Source: Voacanga thouarsii
Lineage: Eukaryota; Streptophyta; Magnoliopsida; Gentianales; Apocynaceae
Direction: 5' to 3'
Length of the DNA: 64,000 bases
Assembly (NCBI GenBank): GCA_026120185.1
Contig: JANUWF010001179.1
Location: 2,087,501 to 2,151,500, forward strand
Part shown: piece by piece, positions 59,901-64,000 of the stretch
Layout of the letters: each line of letters opens with the position of its first letter
Numbering within the stretch: the stretch's first letter is position 1
Notes under the pieces: generated by a model
The model's database searches: none
What the model saw: only the letters and a program-made list of their open reading frames with translations
What the model was told of the DNA's origin: nothing
Translations under genes and position numbers: made by a program

Positions 59901-60806
59901 GTGGTTTTAAGTTTTGATCGGACTGAATTTGGAAAATGGATTACCTATGACTGGAACAATATTTTCTTTTTAGAAAATGAAATTATATATTCCACATTAG
60001 AATGGAAATTTCTTGAACCACATCAAATTTAGAGATTGAGTACTTAATGGGTGAGGTAGTAGGACTAGCTTGCGTTAGTTTAGAAGAGACTACTAGAAGA
60101 TTGACCATTTCCAGATATCTGTCTTTTACCAAATGGGGCACCAGTTCTAGGTGACCAAGCTGAGTCCTTAGCTAGTGACCCAGTTTTCAGTAGATAAAAT
60201 CGAAGGATTGACGTGGGATATCCACCTGATGGATTAGATGAGAGAAAGTTTGGGAGTATTCTCTCAGTAGGGACGCACACACTACATGCTATTTTTGGCT
60301 TTGGTTATGTCTTACCACTTAAGACATAACAGGATTGATGCGGAGAAATTGGGTTTAAGACTTTGTATAAATGAAAAATCCGTTCTAGAAATTATGTTGT
60401 GTAATTTAGCATTTTATTCGATGAGAATTTTGTTTAAGTAGTATAATGCAATATACTCATTCTATTCCCCAAAAATTAAATTCCACATAAGAGTAAATTT
60501 TATTCTAAGCATATCCGTTCAAATTATTTTCATTTATGCATCATGACATCTATTTTAAAAATTGTGCCACGGCCATACACCTCGAACTTACTGAGATTAT
60601 TTATAATCTCATACATTTTCTCTAATAATGTTTTTAGGAGGATGTAAGTTTATCAAGATTGGACTTGAGGTTCTATTTTGCAATAGCGATAGGTCTTGAC
60701 ACATTTATTATCTTTAATTTTGTTCAGATGATTAGATTCTCTATTAGCTAAACTTAGAGTTTATATTTTATCAATCATGACAAATTTCTTAGTGCCAGAG
60801 ACTTAC
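56923..60806 (+). repeat. Tekay-like LTR (copy G), truncated at its 3' end
   Basis: Starts TGTAATACCCTACTAAATTGC within the R4 LTR B. Ordered signals: TATA (TATAAAA, 57,458), donor-like CTTCAAG/GTAAAC (57,747/57,748), acceptor-like ATGTTAG (ends 59,316), ~75-nt block, donor-like GATATG/GTAAGTCC (59,391/59,392) and acceptor-like ATGTTTTTAG/GAGG (ends 60,637). It is cut at 60,807 by the TR-5 LTR before its own terminus. No coding capacity. Confidence 0.7.
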
Positions 60807-62332
60807 CGATAGGGGCTAAATGGACCTATATTTTGAGGGTCATTTGTGTTGCTTTTATGTTCAAATAACTATTGATTCTGACTAAATTGCTATCTTTTAT
60901 TCTGAAGTGATTAAATGGGATAAATACTGAAAAGATGGAGGAAAATGCCAAAAATCGGGCCAAACAATGTTGAATCGGCACCTGCCCACATTGCTGAGCT
61001 AGTCTAGGGTCATTTTTGGAAGAACAAAACAGAACAGAACAAAATAGAGGAATTTCGGAAGCAAAATAGGAAGGACCCAATACCAGATGGTCTGCCTAAA
61101 TTGGCATTAGTTGTTACTATTCATCAAGAAACATAACGAGAAGGACCCGACATCGGTTGTTTTGCCTAAACCGGCGTCGGTTGTTACTGTTCATAAGGTG
61201 GCGAATTTTCCTTTTTAAGTAGAATTTGGTAATTTCAGTTGGATTCTTTTAGGAACTCTTTCAACCACGGAAAAGGACTCTTGTAGGCATTTTTTGACAA
61301 CCAAAACTCCTATAAATACATGAGAATAACATTGTACAAGAGAGTTCTACCTCTTAAGTTTTCATTGTAATATTTTATAGAACTTCTAGAAAAACACCAA
61401 GAATAAGGAGGATCAAGGAAATTTTAGAGAAGAAAACGAGCTTTATCAGGAAGATTGCAAAGGGAATTACACTTGTCTATGAGTTTTTCTTCTTTCTTTC
61501 TTTGTAATTCTATTTTATTATAGTTGGATTTATATGTTTTAATTGTAATTAAGGATATTTTTACTTTATGATTTTGTGTTGAATTAATTCTAGACTTGTT
61601 GAAATATTCCAATTCTAAGTATTGGATTACTTGATTTTATGAGTTGAATTAATTATTCTGGACTAGTTAATTCACTATCTTGTGATCTCTTAACAGACTT
61701 GGGAAGAAGTTAAGGGAAAAACTTGGCAATCAAAGAGAGATTGATATCGCCTAGAGTATAGGGATATTATTTCTTTTAAAAGACGTTATTGTTGCCTAGA
61801 GTGTAGGGACATTAATTGTTTAATTGAGTTGTTCTTAATTCTTCTTAGTTTTAATTAGGGAGGTAGAGTATACCCTTTAATTAGACTAAGAATAGGAATT
61901 TCATGACTTGGAAAATGATTGGAATTTTCTTTTGAAACTCATATTGGTATTTTGGGATTAGTAATCAATTGGTTGAAAAATATTTTCTTCGCTTGCCATA
62001 GAATTGAGTATTTCTTCATTACATGTCTTTTTTCCTTTTTCTCACTCTTTGTTTATCCTTGTGATTTTTCTTGTGTAGACTTGATTATTCTCTAGTATAT
62101 TAGATTAGTTGGTTATTTATTCTATCTTCTTATTTTATTAGCTAAATAATAAAGATTTGGGTAAAAAAAGATGGAAGCCTAAGTTCATGTGGATTCGATA
62201 CTTGCTATTCCCTATACTATATGATGGGTATACTTACTCGTATGTGTGGTTTTAGTGGTTAGCATTTTCATTAAAGCTTGATTGATTGCGGACTTTGTTG
62301 GTAATATTTTCTACATTAAAAAACACTAATCA
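60807..62332 (+). repeat. TR-5 5' LTR
   Basis: Starts CGATAGGGGCTAAATGG (first base T to C) and ends CACTAATCA; 1,526 bp. U3 has the word array AATCGGCACCTGCC, CCGACATCGGTTG and AACCGGCGTCGGTTG (60,960-61,190). A TATA box (TATAAATA, 61,311-61,318) follows ~120 bp later. Confidence 0.75.
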
Positions 62333-62338
62333 AGTTTT

Positions 62339-62356
62339 TTGCGCCGTTATCGGGGA
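62339..62356 (+). other. TR-5 primer-binding site (Asp tRNA)
   Basis: TTGCGCCGTTATCGGGGA matches the Asp-type site at 15 of 18 positions. Confidence 0.8.
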
Positions 62357-62570
62357 TGGGCACTATCAGAAACACTCGAGTCTTATTGATTTAGCCTTTG
62401 TTGTATTTGTAAATATCACTAACTTTTGTTTTTTTAGGTATTCATTGAATATTGAAGTATTTTTATTAATATATGATTTTGTTTTTTTTATTCGTTTAAA
62501 TTTTTGTGATTCTTTATTTTTCTTTTCGATTTAATTTTTGTTTTTCTTTGAGTGCGAGGTTAACATCATC

Positions 62571-63300
62571 ATGGACAATCAACTTGGAGAAGTACATAGT
62601 ATTGGGCACAAGATCAAATTAGCTACAATGATAATAGATTGGCACAATTGCAAGCTCACGTCAATGTTTTAAGTGACACGTCATTTCAAGCATCAATAAA
62701 TTCCTTTGTTCACATTGCCAATACTTTGATTAAGGGGTACGAAGAATCATCCCAACAAATAAGCTTTCACAGAACACAACTAGCAAAGTTGGTTGGTGAG
62801 AAATGCTATAGGGAATTGGAAATCGCAGAAAAACATTGTACCTCTCGATTCACGGAGCCTATTGATGCTATTGATGCTGCGTTAAGTTTATCATGTCTCA
62901 AGGAATTGGATCTTACAATGTTACATCATACAAAATCCTTGGAGGATGTTAACAAATTCTACACTTCACCTCATCCAAAAGGAAGTAACTTAGTTTTTGT
63001 AAACCATGCATTGAAAAGTAAGGATTTTTTGATCCCATATTTGAGAACTTAAATACTAACTTTAAAGGGGAATTTTAATTATGAAAATTCTTTTGAATGG
63101 TTAATTGGTAATAGCAAGATTGATGCATTCTTTAGATACCATGTGCACTCATATGTTGAAAATAATATTTGTGTGTCTAAAGAAATATTAGAGAATAAGG
63201 TTTATATATTTTACTTGATTGAGAAAAATCGTTTTCATGAATATTACCTTTTCAAAAACCTTCCTTCTTTCTACATTCATCATGCCTATCTTCAATTTTG
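62571..63300 (+). pseudogene. Unclassified ORF in the gag position of TR-5
   Basis: Begins ATG 62,571 (MDNQLGEVHSIGHK), shifts frame near 62,612, then reads DQISYNDNRLAQLQAHVN and continues open from 62,639 to a single TAA at 63,050. The same frame then stays open to TGA at 63,298. The product would be about 240 residues, soluble, with no zinc knuckle, no FPFSLRD-type capsid motif, no protease DSG/DTG and no membrane segment. It includes FVHIANTLIKGYEESSQQI, AIDAALSLSCLKELDL and an aromatic-rich tail (RFHEYYLFKNLPSFYIHH). I do not recognise it. It could be a captured host fragment, a very diverged gag or a family-specific ORF. Confidence 0.45.
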
Positions 63301-63510
63301 AGCTTTAATTTCTTTTACAAATGTTTGATGAGGAAGTATGATGGGTAGAAAGAGTTTGTATCTTTGTTTTTTGTTTGGTTTTGTTAGGTGTCTTTTTCCT
63401 CTAGTAATAAAGAGACTATGTCCCAGTTTAATTGTGGGGAGAGTAAGTCATTGTGTCTATTCTTAGGAGTTTTATTAGTCTTCCTAGTGTATTATTTTGG
63501 TGTGTTTCAG

Positions 63511-64000
63511 TGTAACACCCCTACTAAAAGTAATAGCGGAAGTATAATAAAACCGGGTGTTGCCCAATCCAGTTACCCAGACAAGGGGTTTTTATAACAA
63601 AGAACCAAAAGTAGTAACCAAGGCCTAGACTGGTACAACAAACACATGTTGACGTAGTCATATACATATATAACAGTAAGTCTTATACATGCAAACTTCA
63701 TACTATATTAATAATAAAGTACATAATCAAAAGAGAAAGCGTCCGGACTTAGACTGCTATCACTGTGGTATTGCCTCCCTATCTGTAGGTCTGCTCAACT
63801 CTGGATTCTACAAAATAGTAAGACAAAAGACACATTGAGTGAAAAATCACCCAGTGAATCCCATGTGTGTCAGTTCTTTACAAAAACAGATAAAGTAAAG
63901 AAATGTTGCATTTTTGCCCCCAAAAGAAAGTTTATTTTTCCTTTTTCCACTAAAGTTAATTTTGAAACTCTTTAAAGAAGAGTTTATTCAGAACTCAATC
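63511..64000 (-). repeat. Tekay-like LTR (copy H), reverse strand, runs off the window
   Basis: Starts TGTAACACCCCTACTAAAAG and includes AAGGGGTTTTTATAAC, as at 17,813 and 30,898. The reverse-strand acceptor-like TTTTGTAG/AATCC ends at 63,808. The open frame 63,388-63,597 spans the TR-5/LTR junction and is not a gene. Confidence 0.65.

Larger units (their letters stand above)
60807..63510 (+). mobile_element. TR-5: Asp-primed LTR element with an unrecognised ORF, interrupted
   Basis: 5' LTR 60,807-62,332, primer site 62,339, leader, then an ORF at 62,571-63,300 that does not resemble gag. A Tekay-like LTR interrupts at 63,511; the rest lies beyond the window. The LTR is related in plan and start sequence to TR-GAG-1 but diverged. 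Confidence 0.72.

Noticed and set aside
63388..63597. 69-codon frame with a hydrophobic stretch, possible membrane peptide
   Set aside because: Runs from TR-5 across the boundary into LTR copy H; chimeric by insertion.

Overview
This window looks like transposon-dense heterochromatin of a flowering plant, probably a eudicot. Nearly all recognisable coding material is LTR-retrotransposon gag/pol. The primer-binding sites match plant initiator-Met and Asp tRNAs, and the background is very AT-rich with degenerate CCCTAAA-like blocks. I see no host protein gene, tRNA, rRNA or CRISPR array. Species cannot be read from this sequence.

Layout: 1-2.79 kb is AT-rich spacer with inverted and telomere-like repeats. 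2.79-3.84 kb is a decayed Ty3 RNase H-integrase fragment, interrupted by an old Copia element (Copia-1, 3.84-11.69 kb). 11.69-27.05 kb is a large Ty3-type LTR of the 'TGTAACACC' class (here Tekay-like, an inferred name), split by a 12.9-kb Athila-like element (TR-GAG-1, 13,417-26,325). TR-GAG-1 has gag and a plant-transposon-protein ORF but no pol, and is itself split by a complete reverse-oriented Tekay-like LTR (17,813-22,120). 27.05-32.71 kb is a patchwork of LTR pieces on both strands. 32.71-38.33 kb is a second gag-only Athila-like element (TR-GAG-2), followed by pyrimidine-rich tandem repeats. 38.33-56.92 kb is a reverse-strand Ty3 element with gag and protease only. It holds a solo Athila-like LTR (42,071-43,606), a solo Tekay-like LTR (44,293-47,538) and a structurally complete young Copia element (Copia-2, 47,665-56,901). 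56.92-60.81 kb is another Tekay-like LTR. It is cut by a further Asp-primed element (TR-5, from 60,807) with an unrecognised ORF where gag should be, and a last reverse-strand Tekay-like LTR starts at 63,511 and leaves the window.

Four insertions have readable boundaries and target-site duplications: 17,813-22,120 (GGTAC), 44,293-47,538 (ATTTT), 47,665-56,901 (TAGAG) and 13,417-26,325 (GTGGC/GCGGC). An uninterrupted sister LTR at 38,327 serves as an empty-site control for two of them.

The observations most worth following up are: (1) splice-site-like signals at equivalent places in at least five diverged Tekay-like LTR copies, suggesting a spliced leader inside the LTR; (2) arrays of short GC-rich palindromic words just upstream of the TATA box in five Athila-like LTRs, with different core words between families and a second copy between gag and the downstream ORF; (3) gag of two different Asp-primed elements ending at the same point just before protease; and (4) the unclassified ORF in TR-5. 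No replication-competent element is present: every gag or pol reading frame is broken.
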